DNA from: Crambe crambe | Taxonomy: Eukaryota > Porifera > Demospongiae > Poecilosclerida > Crambeidae | Assembly (NCBI GenBank): GCA_963924555.1 | Contig: OZ004586.1 | Location: forward strand, 7,088,501-7,152,500 | Direction: 5' to 3' | DNA: 64,000 bases | Shown here: positions 19,901-31,119 of the stretch, one piece after another | Layout of the letters: every line of letters begins with the position of its first letter | Numbering within the stretch: the stretch's first letter is position 1 | Translations under genes and position numbers: made by a program | The notes under the pieces: model-generated | Database searches by the model: none | Seen by the model: the letters and a program-made list of their open reading frames with translations, nothing else | Told to the model about the DNA's origin: nothing

Positions 19901-22900
19901 TCAATTGTTTTGTATTTTGTAGTATAGTTGATCACATTTCAGAGCTTTCTGTAAAAGAGGGTGCATGTTTTGGAGTGCCTGCATCTCCAGCAGGTCAGGA
20001 CATGACTGGTACAGTGATGGCAGAATGGGAAGAAATACACTACACTTATTTAGCCATACACTACGCTGGCCAATATTTTTTAGAGGGATATGTCGCCACC
20101 CATTGCTAGGATGAGAGCGATATCTTAGCAAGGATAGTGGTCTGGGAGAGTTGTGTTGTTGCTGTAGTAGTTGGTGGCGATGGGGGGAGTGCAGAGTTCT
20201 GAGATCACAGAGGGATTGGGATCTCCTTAGGTTGTGTCGTGGAACAGCAGGATCTCTTCGCAGAGCACGGGCCATGCAGTCACGAAAAGGTGGATTTACT
20301 TTTGGGTATAAACCAGTTAATCTAAAGTGTATCTTCTCAATGGAATGACTAAGAGAATCATTTAGACTCATGATAAAATTGCAACAGAAATGAGGCATTG
20401 CTAATAGTATGTCATCAATGTTGTGTATTTGTGCTCTTATTGACTTGATGGAGTTCATCTCTGCTATGCAGCTCAAGTATTGGAAAGACCTCAACATCTC
20501 CAGTGGGTGAATTTTATGTGATTCCAGGGTAACATGCTCAATGTTCCTAGCATTAGTACATACTCTACATCCAAAGTTAGTCTCTAATGTTGAAATAGTG
20601 GAGGAAGATAGTGCTGCCTGAAGTACTGGATAAAGCTCATAAGAGGTGAACAGTTCTGACCTTTTATATGCTAGTAGATCACCCAATGTTGGAAGTGACG
20701 GATCACCCGGGAGTGGCTTTGCAACATCACTAAGTAAAGGATGACATTCAAGTACTAATTTTGTAAGAGTAGAACTAGTGGATATGATTTTACATAATTC
20801 CTGCACACCTTTCCGAGTAGGAGTACGGCACATAAGCTTGAATCTTTCCAAGTTTGTAATATGTTGAATGGATTGGTAAAGTAAATAGTCATCTTCACAT
20901 GATTCAAAGAATGTTAAGTCAATACTTGTCAATCCTGGTGAACTTTTTGAAATCCAATCACAAAGAACTGGTACTAATGGAGAAGAAATGCCATTTAGAT
21001 TGAGAGAGTTGATATGAAATTTGGGAAAGTACTTTGTGAGTGATGTAAGTTTGGATGATACATGCACACTGTGATATATATCTATACGTAAGTCCTTAAT
21101 AGTCCATAATGTTCCACCATTTGTTTTCTTTGTGTGCTCAGACAAACTATGCACCAACATCTCTAGAGATGTACGTATGACCACTGACTGCCACTGAATA
21201 GGAACATGGACTAGACAATATCCAAAAACATACACATCCAAGGGGGTGGACAAGATCATACAAAGCTTAAGCTTGGACAAGTGTATATGTAAAAGAGAAG
21301 TTTTGATGCCTAGTTTAAGTTCAGAAATGTCTTGAATTTCATATAAACAATGCATTAGGTAAGGATCAATTGAGGGTAGGGTCGGGATTACTTGAAAGAA
21401 TTTTTCATTGTAGCCCACAATACCACACAAGAACTGACCAAAGACTCTGAGGTGTGGTGTCACTTGTCCATATTGGTATACTATTTTAGAAGAAACTTCA
21501 TCTACTAAGTCTGAAACATACCAAGCAGCAAGAAACTCTTGGATGCTGAGATGGAGGAAGGAGTAGGAGGTTGCTGCACCCTCACACACATACATCTCTT
21601 TGACTGCATTCATGAGACCTAAATGCTGGAAACCCTCTCCAACATCACTATCAGTAAACACTAGCTGCACATCTTCCTTAAACAGACCACTGTAAGCTAG
21701 TTGACTAACTCTCTTAAGGTCCCTGGAAACACTCTCTTGTAGATCTTTAAGACTACTGGGTACTTTGGAATGCTTGTCCCATTTCCCACTAGAAATCATG
21801 TGCCTCCTGATCAGAACTAGAGTAAGGGTGGTGTAGAGCTGTGTCATGGTTTTGGGCATCAGCTCTGTGCTCTTTCTGATATCTTTGTACACTTGTGCAA
21901 TAATGGCACAATTGACAGGAATGTACATCAGTGAGTTAAGGACAGGGTTAGAAAATATAAAATCCTTGAAATGAGCAAAAACCTTGGGTTCTGATTTGAA
22001 AGCTATTTCTGCAAACCTTACTTTGCACTTATCAGTGAAACCAAGTACCTCTACATGCCTGAAACCCTGAGGAAAGTAACTCTTAAGAGCAGAAGGTCGA
22101 CTAGTAACAAGACGAGTAGCTTTAGGTAAGCAAGAACCACTAATTAATCGCATTATCAACCTGTTCTCGTCATGAACCACAGAAGGCGGCATCTCATCGA
22201 ATCCATCCAGTATGAATAGGACACCCTCCCCCTCACATTTCCACACCTCATTCACCACTTCCCTACGAAATCGCTCATCATCATGATATATCAGGTCCTC
22301 CAAGGAAGTAGCATTCTGAACCCTTCTTTCACGAAGCTTTAGCAGAAGTACCATTTTATAATGTTTCAATGAAGTCAAGGTGTCCCGCTTCCTGCACAAC
22401 TCCCTGGCCAAAGTGCTCTTACCAATGCCAGGGGGTCCCTCCACCAACACAAACCTTGTCTCTGAAGGTACAATGTCGTCCAATTCCAAAGGACTCTTTG
22501 CTCCTCTAATTTCATCCACACCACCATGCAGGGATGCTTTTAAGGATGTGTCGTCTTCATGAATGGTCCCACCTTTATCCACCAAAGCAAGGCTAATGAA
22601 CTCACTACAAGGAGCAATGGAGAGTTTGTCATCACGAGCTACAGACTCATTTTCATAGTATGGTTTGAGATATTGATTTGTATATCGTACCAGCATAGGC
22701 TCATTTCTTTTCTTATTTCCCTTCAAAGATTTACTGGAAATCTTCATGGAGTGTTTTTTGCGGTATTTTCTTTTGCATTTTTTTGTAGTGGTCACATGAT
22801 CACTATCAAAGGAGTCAGAACTAGTGGCACTACTTGATGTAGATGATGAACTAGATGATGAGACTACACATCTTTTCTTACTTTTCTTGTGTTTGTCCTG

Positions 22901-23033
22901 TACCTTGTGTTTGCGTGTTCTTTTGTGCTGCCTTGTGGAGGCAGAGGGTTTCTTACGTTTAGCTGGTGGAGTGTTGGAGGCAGAGGCAGACTGGTCAGAA
23001 TGATCACTGTCACTGGACAAGGATGAGTCATTC
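19901..23033 (-). CDS. NLR-C: large exon with tether, NACHT and LRR-like C-terminus
   Basis: An intact NLR large exon. The open frame extends to 23080, but the acceptor (ccattacag|gaatg) sets the start at 23033. It has the Ser/Lys tether (fewer residues around K-K-R-C-V-V), Walker A GPPGIGKST encoded at 22412-22438, Walker B FILDGFDEMPP, LVTSRPSAL, SYSFLHLSIQEFLAAWYVS and degenerate LRRs. The conserved tail FRDCMARALRRDPAVPRHN is present, and the protein ends K-I-Q-N-N exactly like NLR-A. Most differences from NLR-A lie in the LRR part (for example an insertion near P-L-P-G-D-P-S-L-P-T). With exons 24657, 25491 and 26087 it forms a DEATH-NACHT receptor. The first ~670 bp are duplicated at 55750-56425. 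Confidence 0.9.
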
Positions 23034-24656
23034 CTGTAATGGATAGAGTGCAGTGACATTTCATGATAATATATTAACACAATGATATGCAGGATACATA
23101 AGCTAAATGTAGTTGCTAGACCTTTTCCACTTTCTCATAAAATAGAAGCATATTTATTGAAGGGTGAAAGGTCTAGGAACTCTAGTGGCCACCCATGCCT
23201 TGCTTGCCATGCTGGAACTGTGGGAAATGTGTTCATTTGATACTAAAGCTATTCCCAAGGACCTCATGCTCCTAGATTCTGCCTACAGAACAGGTTTATT
23301 ATATTCAAATATTGCCATGGTATGTAGTATGGCAAGTGGGTAATAGTCTCCGACATCGATATTGCAGTGTGGTAATGGTCATTAATGTTATAAACACACC
23401 TCAAGTCATATGGAGCTAGTCAGTAGCAACGTATGTTTGGCACAGATGGGAACCCAGTATAGCAGATATACCCAGAGGTGTAGCCAAAAGGATAATATGG
23501 CAGCAGCGATGTAGGGTTTATGTCAATTGTAGGGTTTGTCAATTCTGCAGAGCTTATGAAGTACATAGCCAGCACCTTGTTTCCGTACTTTTTATAGTCA
23601 TGTACTCAAGCCTACATCACTCTTTCATTTGGAAGAAATGTTTTTACTCTCATAACGTGATAGTAGTACAGCATGTGCATAATGTGCATGTTATAAATGT
23701 GATTTCTACAGCCTTAGGCGCTAGGCATTGGCACTAGACTAACTTAAGTGGATTGTAGGCACTAGGCTTTATCTAAGCACTTCATGGAAGCATTACAGCT
23801 TTCTACTGCCACTTGCATGACTCAACAGCAAAATCTTCAAGGAGTTGAAGCACAAATGAGCATCAGCTCAAAAAGCCTATAGGAATACTAGCTTGCTGGC
23901 TTGCTTGCTGTGACGCATATGGAACTATGGTACAAGTCTATGGTTACTCATGTGGACAGATAATTATGCAGTTACAATATTTATCCAGTTCAGAATCCGG
24001 GATATAAATCCACTTCATGTGTAAACTGTCAAATTGAATCTGCATTAAATTCTGTGGGTTGAATTCTGGATTTAATTCCTGGATTTCAATCTGGATAAGG
24101 TGTTTACACATGTCACTAATCTGGATTCTGATCTGGATAAAGTGTCGTGTAAACAGGGCTATACTCTATCAGCAAGAACCTCCCAAGTCACTCTATCAGC
24201 AAGAACCTCCCAAGTCACTCCATCAAAGGACATGTTTGAGATTGGTTGTCTCACATTGGGAAGCTAAATGTACTAGCAAGCATTGCGCTTCCTTAGTATG
24301 GCAAGTTGGTAATGGTCTCCTACATCTTTTATTCCAATGTGGTAATGGTCATCATTGTTATCAACACACTTCCTTATTCCAGGTGGGTAAGCTCTCGAGC
24401 AGTTTATTGGATGTTTAACATCTTTGGTTATGCTCAGACTGTAGTAGTAAGAGTGGTAGAAAATACAGCATAGATGTAGGGACTCCCTGCTATAAAAGAA
24501 TGTTCCTTTTACTCCCACTTTTCATTCATGAGTACCCCCCACCCCAACCACAAATTTTCTTCCTACAACTTTGAAGGATCTTTAGGCATACCACCATGCC
24601 TAACTTTAGTGAGCAGGTAATCAATAACCATTCAGTATATCTATGTAGTTACTTAC
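23034..24656 (-). other. NLR-C intron 3
   Basis: It contains the MITE at 23985-24144, a possible insertion with 'gatgtaggg' / 'cctacatc' ends at about 23511-23612 that is absent from NLR-A, and a directly repeated 'tctatcagcaagaacctccc' near 24165-24215. The 119-codon plus frame at 24059-24418 runs through the MITE and is not a gene. Confidence 0.5.
23985..24144. mobile_element. MITE with 'atccag..cagaatccg' ends
   Basis: The same element as at 12295-12457, with 'atccagttcagaatccg' at one end and 'ggattctgatctggat' at the other. It is at the same intron position in NLR-B and NLR-C, so it was inserted before those two separated. Confidence 0.6.
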
Positions 24657-24699
24657 AGTGCAGTGTTGTCTGGAGGATCTGCATCCACTTCAACACAAC
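24657..24699 (-). CDS. NLR-C linker microexon (43 nt)
   Basis: Bounded by gtaatag| and |gtaagtaac on the minus strand, reading S-C-V-E-V-D-A-D-P-P-D-N-T-A. It is nine bases longer than the other copies, so phases 1 and 2 are kept and the linker gains three residues. Frame preservation argues that the exon is translated. Confidence 0.75.
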
Positions 24700-25490
24700 C
24701 TATTACACAAAGAAAGAAGTACCATGATGAAAATAATTTACTTTTTGATCACCCACAAAATGTAAGTCACATATGTTCCTTCCCACCACCAGAATTCATT
24801 CACTTTATGTACCTTTCCAAGAGTCTCAAAATAGTCACTATATAATATTGTGTGGACTTAATCCTGTTGAAGTGACTGTTATGGACACTTTGCTCAAGTG
24901 TACAAGACAACTGGAAACTGCTTTGTGTTGAGACAGAGACATTGTACACTAAGAAAGTTTTCTCAAGAAAGATGTCATTGACACAAATTCAAGACTGTCA
25001 CATGTTTGTATGTTAGTAAGTGAAGCTCAATCTTCACAATTACCACAAGCCATTCCACAGCAATATGAAGAAGTAGCTGTGAGGACATTGTGAATCTGGA
25101 CAAAGAGTATGAGACTCTACATCCATACAGTGACTGAATCCAGGTGGTGGTAAAGGATATAAGACTGACTCAGGATCCCTCTAAGTGCTCTAGAGATGTT
25201 GGGAGTGATGATATCAAGTGCCCATAAAGACACTTTAAGTGGACATGTCCACTAGAATAGTGAATAGTATACCAAGTACACACAAATTTGTTCTACCATA
25301 TATAGAAAATGGAGTGCTGCACTCAAGGTCAAAAGTGACAACTTATTCTAGGACATAATTAATTAATGTTGGACCAATGCTACATCAACCTCAGTGTGCA
25401 TGGTCTAAGTAATTTACACAGAGGACCCTTGGGGTGTGTGAATGGCACAAAGACCTACTCCTCAGTGTACTACCTAGTGCATATACTTAC
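24700..25490 (-). other. NLR-C intron 2
   Basis: It contains the antisense CARD relic described at 24880-25160. Nothing else is recognised. Confidence 0.5.
24880..25160 (+). pseudogene. Inverted, decayed CARD exon inside NLR-C
   Basis: Plus-strand order: 'gtacaagacaactggaaact', 'gagacagagacatt', 'caagactgtc', 'attaccacaagc', 'cacagcaatatgaagaag', 'gaggacattgtgaa', 'aaagagtatgagactct', 'ccaggtggtggt'. These follow the CARD exon at 13063-13381, which is read from the opposite strand. It keeps more of the CARD than the relic in NLR-A, but the frame is broken by insertions and stops. Confidence 0.7.
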
Positions 25491-25633
25491 TTCTTTCATT
25501 GGTGGTTCTTTGTATAAGCTCACAGACTCTTTCAGCAGTGTATGTATCTCCTCCTGCTAAACAAGCCTTCAAAAGGTTCTCATGTGTTGCATCTGCTTTG
25601 ATCTTTCCCTTCCAAACAAGTAAAACCTCTATC
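25491..25633 (-). CDS. NLR-C DEATH domain, exon 2
   Basis: Bounded by ccttcag| and |gtaagtat, 143 bp, the same length as in NLR-A. The reading is I-E-V-L-L-V-W-K-G-K-I-K, then A-D-A-T-H-E-N-L-L-K-A-C and G-G-D-T-Y-T-A-E-R-V-C. Tyr-Gly of the NLR-A copy is His-Glu here. The phase is 2 in, 1 out. The next exon is the microexon at 24657. Confidence 0.8.
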
Positions 25634-26086
25634 CTGAAGGATCATAGTTGAATATTCATAAAGTAATCCCACACCACCCATAACAAATAAACAAACAAAC
25701 AGACAGACAAACAAACAAACAAACAAACAAACAAACACCACCAACAACACAAAAACTCCTTTGGAGTCATTAGCTTTGTTAATTCTCCTCCTTGGTATTC
25801 CAAGGTTTTATTTATTGGGAAAGTATCACTGATCCAGGGATGCATTTAGGATTCTACTTATGGGGCTGTTTGGCATTTCGAGGGGGGGGGGCAAAGCTAA
25901 TGTGCCTATTCGTATGGAATACCTTTATCAATAGGTTACTAAATCTCAAGGGGGGAAGTCCTCCCGGTCCCCCTAAATACATATTGTAACACATTCAGGC
26001 TACATAACATGCTCTTAACACATTTTATCTTTTTGAGAAGTTACAGTGTTTGGGGACCTATCTATATCAGATGAAATTCTACTAAC
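25634..26086 (-). other. NLR-C intron 1
   Basis: A short intron splitting the DEATH domain. An (AAAC)n microsatellite lies at 25684-25737 and a G run at 25882-25889. Apparent frames through the repeat are artefacts. Confidence 0.55.
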
Positions 26087-26310
26087 CTCTCAATGATAGG
26101 TTGGGTAGGATCACTTCTGCCCACTTTCTTGATGTCTGAAATGTCAGTTCGTGTAAGATGCAATTGAACTGCCAACTTTGTCTCCCATTCAGTTATATGT
26201 TTGGCTATCTCAGGAAGATCACGATCAGAGTCCACTATCTCCTTCAACTTCCACTGCTTGGAAGGATCAATGAGCTTGTTGACATATTTTTTCAACTCAT
26301 CAGCCATTTT
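26087..26310 (-). CDS. NLR-C DEATH domain, exon 1 (N-terminus)
   Basis: The likely start is ATG 26307 (MADELKKYVNKLIDPSKQWK), immediately after the acceptor tttcag|aaa. An upstream in-frame Met lies in what would be intron. The domain continues E-I-A-K-H-I-T-E-W-E-T-K-L-A and L-T-R-T-D-I-S-D-I-K-K to P-I-I-E-R at a GTTAGT donor. It is the first half of a DEATH domain, completed by 25491-25633. The duplicate is at 59479-59702. Confidence 0.8.
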
Positions 26311-27054
26311 CTGAAAGTTAATGCACACAGTTACAGGGCCGGAGCCATAGGTCAGGTTTTAAGGTTTCAACCTGACCACTTTTTGTCCCAAAAATTAATG
26401 TTAGCTACTTTACTTAACTTTGCTTCAGCAAACTACAAGGCCCTGAGGAAGATTTTGAAAGTAAACCAATATCTTGGTGTGGTAGAGATAGTGGGAATAT
26501 GGTCAGACTTCAGAATGGGCTTATCAAATTGGTGTGGTAGGTTGTGTAGGTAAATCACATGGCCCTTGCTAGGAAATGCCCTCTCCCTCCCTCCCTCCTG
26601 CTTCTTTAGATTTAGTGTTTAGCCATCAGATTGTTAGTTATAGCTAGCTATCTAGCTAGACGGCTATTGACAGTGATCCCTGAGATAGTCCAGACACTTC
26701 CACCAATGGCAACTTCTATCCTTAGCCTGGGGGAGGGGGTGTCTTGGCATGCAGAGAAAGGTGTTGAGTTTTTGCTATGATTAATATTGGTGTGTTTTTG
26801 TTCAATCACATACAATGGCTTTCTACAGTACTTATAATTTGCATTTTACTAGTGCACTTGCCAACCTGATAAAGACACTGTGGGGAGATAACCCAGAGGG
26901 ATCCTGGTGTAAATACTCTGGTAATATGGTCAGACTTATGTTAGACTTGTGTATGGTCATTGCAACTAGGCATGTTTCGGCCTTTATAATTGTAACTCTC
27001 AGAACAGAAGTGAAGTCACTGACTATTAAAGAATTGCCACATGCACACACTCTA
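26311..27054. repeat. 5' flank of NLR-C: first unit of a degenerate local repeat
   Basis: The stretch with 'gtggtagagatagtgggaat' (26478), the CCCT-rich tract (26580) and 'cactgtggggagataaccca' (26876) recurs in parts at 27290-27720 and 28738-29420. No gene is supported; frames such as 26815-27120 fall in these repeats. Confidence 0.5.
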
Positions 27055-27205
27055 TACAGAGGATTGCAGGTTGGTTGGTTGAGGGAGAAGATTTTTCTTA
27101 TTGACATATTATACCACTAGCCATTGTTCAGAACAATAGCTAGTGGCCTCTTATGTAAACAAGCAAAGTCTTGAGGCTCCCTCAACCAACCTGCAATCCT
27201 CTGTA
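27055..27205. mobile_element. Mariner-type MITE
   Basis: TACAGAGGATTGCAGGTTGG at the left pairs with CCAACCTGCAATCCTCTGTA at the right. The centre 'ccactag..gttcagaac..ctagtgg' is also self-complementary, so the whole unit can fold into one hairpin. TA flanks are present. A copy is at 60447-60597. Confidence 0.7.
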
Positions 27206-27716
27206 GTCTTCCTGAGGCATACAATATTATCCACATGAACATAATTATCATGTATATAATTATTCCATCTACAAGGCCCTGATGAGCCTATGGGGGTATC
27301 TTGTAGTGGGAATGTGGAATGTGGTCAGGCTCTTATCAAATTTGCAGCTGTTGGTGTGGTAGTTGTGTAAATCACACATGGCCCTTGCTTCATGCTGTAT
27401 CCTGCTTCTTTAGCTATCTAAAGCTAGATGGCTACTGTAATCCCTGATACGTAGTCCAGACACTTCCATCAATGACAACTTCTCCAGAGGGGGTGAAACA
27501 GTCCTGTCTTGGCATGCAGATAAAGTAAAGGAGAGGTGTTGAGTTTTGACTAGTGTTGGTGTGTTTTGTTCAGTCGTATTGCAATGGCTTAGCTACTAGC
27601 TACAGTATTTTTCATTTGCAATGTGAATTAATGCATAGTGCTGTGCACTTTGAAATAGCTATCTGCCAATCTGATGAGACACTGTGGGGAGATAACCCAT
27701 AGAGGGAATACTCTGG
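27206..27716. repeat. Second unit of the degenerate local repeat
   Basis: It shares 'gtagtgggaatgtgg', the 'cacatggcccttgct' block and 'actgtggggagataaccc' with the units at 26.4-27.0 and 28.7-29.4 kb. Non-coding. Confidence 0.45.
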
Positions 27717-27859
27717 TACAGTGGATTGCAGTGATCTTGCAACGTAACACCAAACCAAAATTTACATAGCTTCCTTTGAAAAGCCACAATTAAGTCAGTT
27801 GAAAGGAGGCTATGTAAATTTTGGTTTGGTGTTTGAATTTCATGTTGCAATCCACTGTA
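27717..27859. mobile_element. Mariner-type MITE
   Basis: TACAGTGGATTGCA at the left and TGCAATCCACTGTA at the right, with inner arms 'ccaaaccaaaatttacatag' and its inverse. The copy is at 61109-61251. The 178-bp deletion that separates the two segmental copies starts exactly at its right end. Confidence 0.7.
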
Positions 27860-28918
27860 TATACTGTCCATTGTAGGTTGGTTGTCAGGAAGGATTGGGG
27901 AATAGGTGGATACAGTTTGTCCTATGGTTTACACAACTGCATGGATTGTATAGGACATGAAAGGATTGTGTTTCTTAGGTCCTTGTAAGCCACTACCTAT
28001 TTCTCATTCCTTATGGACAACCATCCTGAAATCTACAGTATGTTCAGACTTCTAGCTAATTTGTGGTAGGCTGTGTATGGTCATTGCAATTATGCATGTT
28101 TGTGAAATTGCTTAATGATCACTCCAGTAGTACTCACTCCTTCAACAATTAAGTTCGGTATCTACTATTCACCCCCTCCCTTCCCCCCAAGGAAATCCAG
28201 CTCACCCACTGCATGAACAGCTACAAGGAATGTCTCACTTGAGAAACATTACAAGGAAGGTTATAAGTTCATGTGGAATTTGGATGTGACTTAAAATAGG
28301 TCAGCTATTCATCAATGATAAATTGGCAGCTCAGTAATTTCTAAATAGGCTATTATAGTGAAAACTGAAAGCCTAACAGATAGCATGAAGTTGCATTGCA
28401 TATCATTTTGAATTCTCTTGACCCACCAACTTTTGTACCCTTATGGTGATGGATGTGGTCTAATTCCATCACCTTGTCAACCTAGTGATTCAAAACTGGG
28501 AACTATTCCCTCCATATTTCTCTCATCTCACTTCTATAACCAAAAGGAAAGTGGTCTGGTATACCTCATACCCAAAGGCCAGACTAGTCTATACTGCTTA
28601 GTACAGACCTTGACTATAAACCCACCTTTCTCTCAGAAGTGAAGTTGCTGACAATTGCCACACACTAGTCTTGCTGATACGCAAACAATATGATCCACAT
28701 GAACAGTATAGTTTATATTATAGCCCTAGCTAAACCAATGTGGTAGAGATAGTGGGAATATGGTCAGACTTCAGAATGGGCTTATCAAATTGGCGTGGTA
28801 GATTATGTTTCACATGGCCCTTGCTAGGGAACTTCATGCTGTATGTGAAGGTCATTACTGGATGCCCCCTCCCTCCCTCCCTCCTTCCTGCTTCTTTAGA
28901 TTTAGTGTTTAGCTATTA
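27860..28918. other. Non-coding spacer
   Basis: Positions 27859-28036 are absent from the duplicate. A 74-codon plus frame at 28418-28642 has no recognised motif. The third unit of the local repeat begins near 28738. Confidence 0.4.
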
Positions 28919-29039
28919 TACAGCAGATTGCAGTGATCTTGCAATACAAATTCAGAACAGCAAAACCAAAATTTACATAGCCTCCTTTCAAAATAACCCA
29001 ATTCCAGAGCCATTTGCAAGATCACTGCAATCTGCCGTA
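28919..29039. mobile_element. Mariner-type MITE
   Basis: TACAGCAGATTGCAGTGATC at the left and GATCACTGCAATCTGCCGTA at the right, flanked by TA. The interior 'aaaccaaaatttacatag' is shared with the MITE at 27717, so they are one family. The copy is at 62133-62253. Confidence 0.65.
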
Positions 29040-30082
29040 TACCATCAGATTGTTAGTTATAGCTATCTATCTAGCTAGATGGCTACTGATAGTGATCCCT
29101 GAGATAGTCCAGACACTTCCACCAACGGCAACTTCTATCCTTAGCCCGAGCCCGGGGGAGGGGGGGAGGGGGGGTGGGGGGCTTGGCATGCAGATAAAGT
29201 AAAGGAAAGGTGCTGAGTTTTTGCTATGATTAGTGTTGGTGTGTTTTTGTTCAATCACATGCAATGGCTTTCTTCAGTACTTATAATATATGTATTTACT
29301 AGTGCACTTGCCAACCTGATAAGATACTGTGGGGAGATAACCCATAAAGGGATCCTGGTGTGGTTGAGATAAATACTCTGGTAATATGGTCAGACTTCTA
29401 TTAGGCTGTGTATGGCTCTCATGCATGTTTCCTGAAATTGCTTTATGATAATGATCACTGTCACAGCATGCATTATGAAGGTAAGTGTAAAAAAATGATA
29501 CTTTCTACACTTTTTATAACATATTTTTGAAATCATATCCCCTCAGTGCAGCTAAGCCCATAGAAGCTATGATAAAGGTCTCCTAAGTACCTGTGGTGTT
29601 TTTTTTAACCACTGAGGTCATGTCATGTCTTCCATATGGGGGGTGTAAAGTTGTAACTAAGTACACCATTGGAAAGCTCTCAAAGAGAGCTCTCTTTTGA
29701 GACCTAAATCAAGCTTATAGGGGGTAGTATAATGAAGATATGGACGTTTTAAAAATTCAAATTATTATGGAATAATCTATATTGATCTTCTCTTAAAATA
29801 ATTATGTTGGACAAGGACCTGATCACGTCTGGTAGCAGACCAGATGGAGGAAAAAGAATAACGATTGTATATTATACCATGCCTCTGATGATAGAGGGAT
29901 GGGTGGGAGGGATGAGTAGAGTAGCTAGTTGCTTGGTCACTTGCATTTGCCTTGACTAACTGGCTAAGCATGTGTGCAAGCATGTCACAATACAACTGCT
30001 CTGTGTGGCCCACACTACAGTATTGCATATATGAACATCCTGCTGCTGAGAGAGAACCTCCCATCATTAACTCTGTTTAATA
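29040..30082. other. Spacer, third repeat unit and G-rich tract
   Basis: Positions 29150-29181 form a G-rich run (gggggagggggggagg-type) with quadruplex potential. Up to 29420 it repeats the units above. Beyond that nothing is recognised. A copy is at 62254-63300, with a 4-bp 'ggct' difference near 29410. Confidence 0.45.
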
Positions 30083-30782
30083 TTTAACATTAGCATCATG
30101 GGTTGTAAAAGTGTATGGTAGTCTGGTGCCCTGAACTCTGGTTGGTAGCATCCAACATTCAGCAGCATTCAGCAAGTAATGGGGTGTAAACGTGTATGGT
30201 AGTCTGGTGCCCTGAACTCTGGTTGGTAGCATCCAACATTCAGCATGAAATGTAACAATTTCTGCAAGTAATGGGGTGGAAATGTGAACTCTTGTTTGGT
30301 AGCTTCCAACATTCAGCATGAAAAGTAGTAGTGGAGTGGAAACGTGTATGGTAGTCTGGTGCCCTGAACTCTTGGTTGGTAGCATCCAACATTCAGGATG
30401 AAATGTAAGTAATGGGATGGAAATGTGTATGGTAGTATGGTGCCCTGAACTCTGGTTGGTAGCATCCATGAAATGTAACATTCAGCAAGTAATGGGGTGG
30501 AAATGTGTATGGTAGTATGGTGCCCTGAACTCTGGTTTGTATAGCATCCATGAAATGTAACATTCAGCAAGTAATGGGGTGGAAATGTGTATGGTAGTAT
30601 GGTGCCCTGAACTCTGGTTTGTAGCATCCATGAAATGTAACATTCAGCAAGTAATGGGGTACGTGTGGTGCCCTGAACTCTGGTTGGTAGCATCCAACAT
30701 TCAGCATGAAATGTAGGATTCAGCAAGTAATGGGGTGGAAACATTTATGGTAGTCTAGTACCCTGAACTCTATGGTAGTCAG
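30083..30782. repeat. Minisatellite array, ~70-90-bp units
   Basis: About nine imperfect units containing 'ggtgccctgaactctggt', 'tagcatccaacattcagca' and 'gtaatggggtggaaa'. Unit length varies because blocks drop out. The apparent minus-strand proteins here (134 and 143 codons) are translations of the repeat, not genes. The array is duplicated at 63301-64000. Confidence 0.85.
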
Positions 30783-31119
30783 CATTCGTAGAGATGTCCT
30801 CTTCAGGGAGAACTTCTGAATCAGCAAGTCTTGATCATTGTAGCATTTTTATATCTCCTATTATTGTACATACAGGGAAGCTCAGTGTCCTGGGCACAAG
30901 AAAGAGAAGCGTGACCATGATTGTGTTACAGATACTGCTGTGAAGGTACTTTGAGTTTACTGCTCCTATTAACATTACATGGTTTTTATTAATGATGAAG
31001 AAATTAAAGATAACAGAAAAAAAACTTTGCAGATCCAATGGTCGCTTTTGCATTTGAGGGTATAGCTACTATCATTACATCAGCTAGTTTGTATGTTTGG
31101 TTACAGACTGTGAAGTGGA
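30783..31119. other. Short spacer between two arrays
   Basis: No gene or repeat is recognised. A segment near 30875-30950 ('aagctcagtgtcctgggcac' onward) has no clear splice context. Confidence 0.35.

Noticed and set aside
24059-24418. 119-codon plus frame (and its copy at 57451)
   Set aside because: It begins inside a MITE and crosses intron sequence with a direct repeat; no paralogous frame in NLR-A.
25642-25845. Cys/Val-rich minus frame that looks like a membrane segment
   Set aside because: It is the (AAAC)n microsatellite read on the minus strand, inside an intron.
30077-30744. Two minus-strand frames of 134 and 143 codons with repeated peptides
   Set aside because: They translate the minisatellite; unit length varies without regard to frame, and the frames overlap each other.
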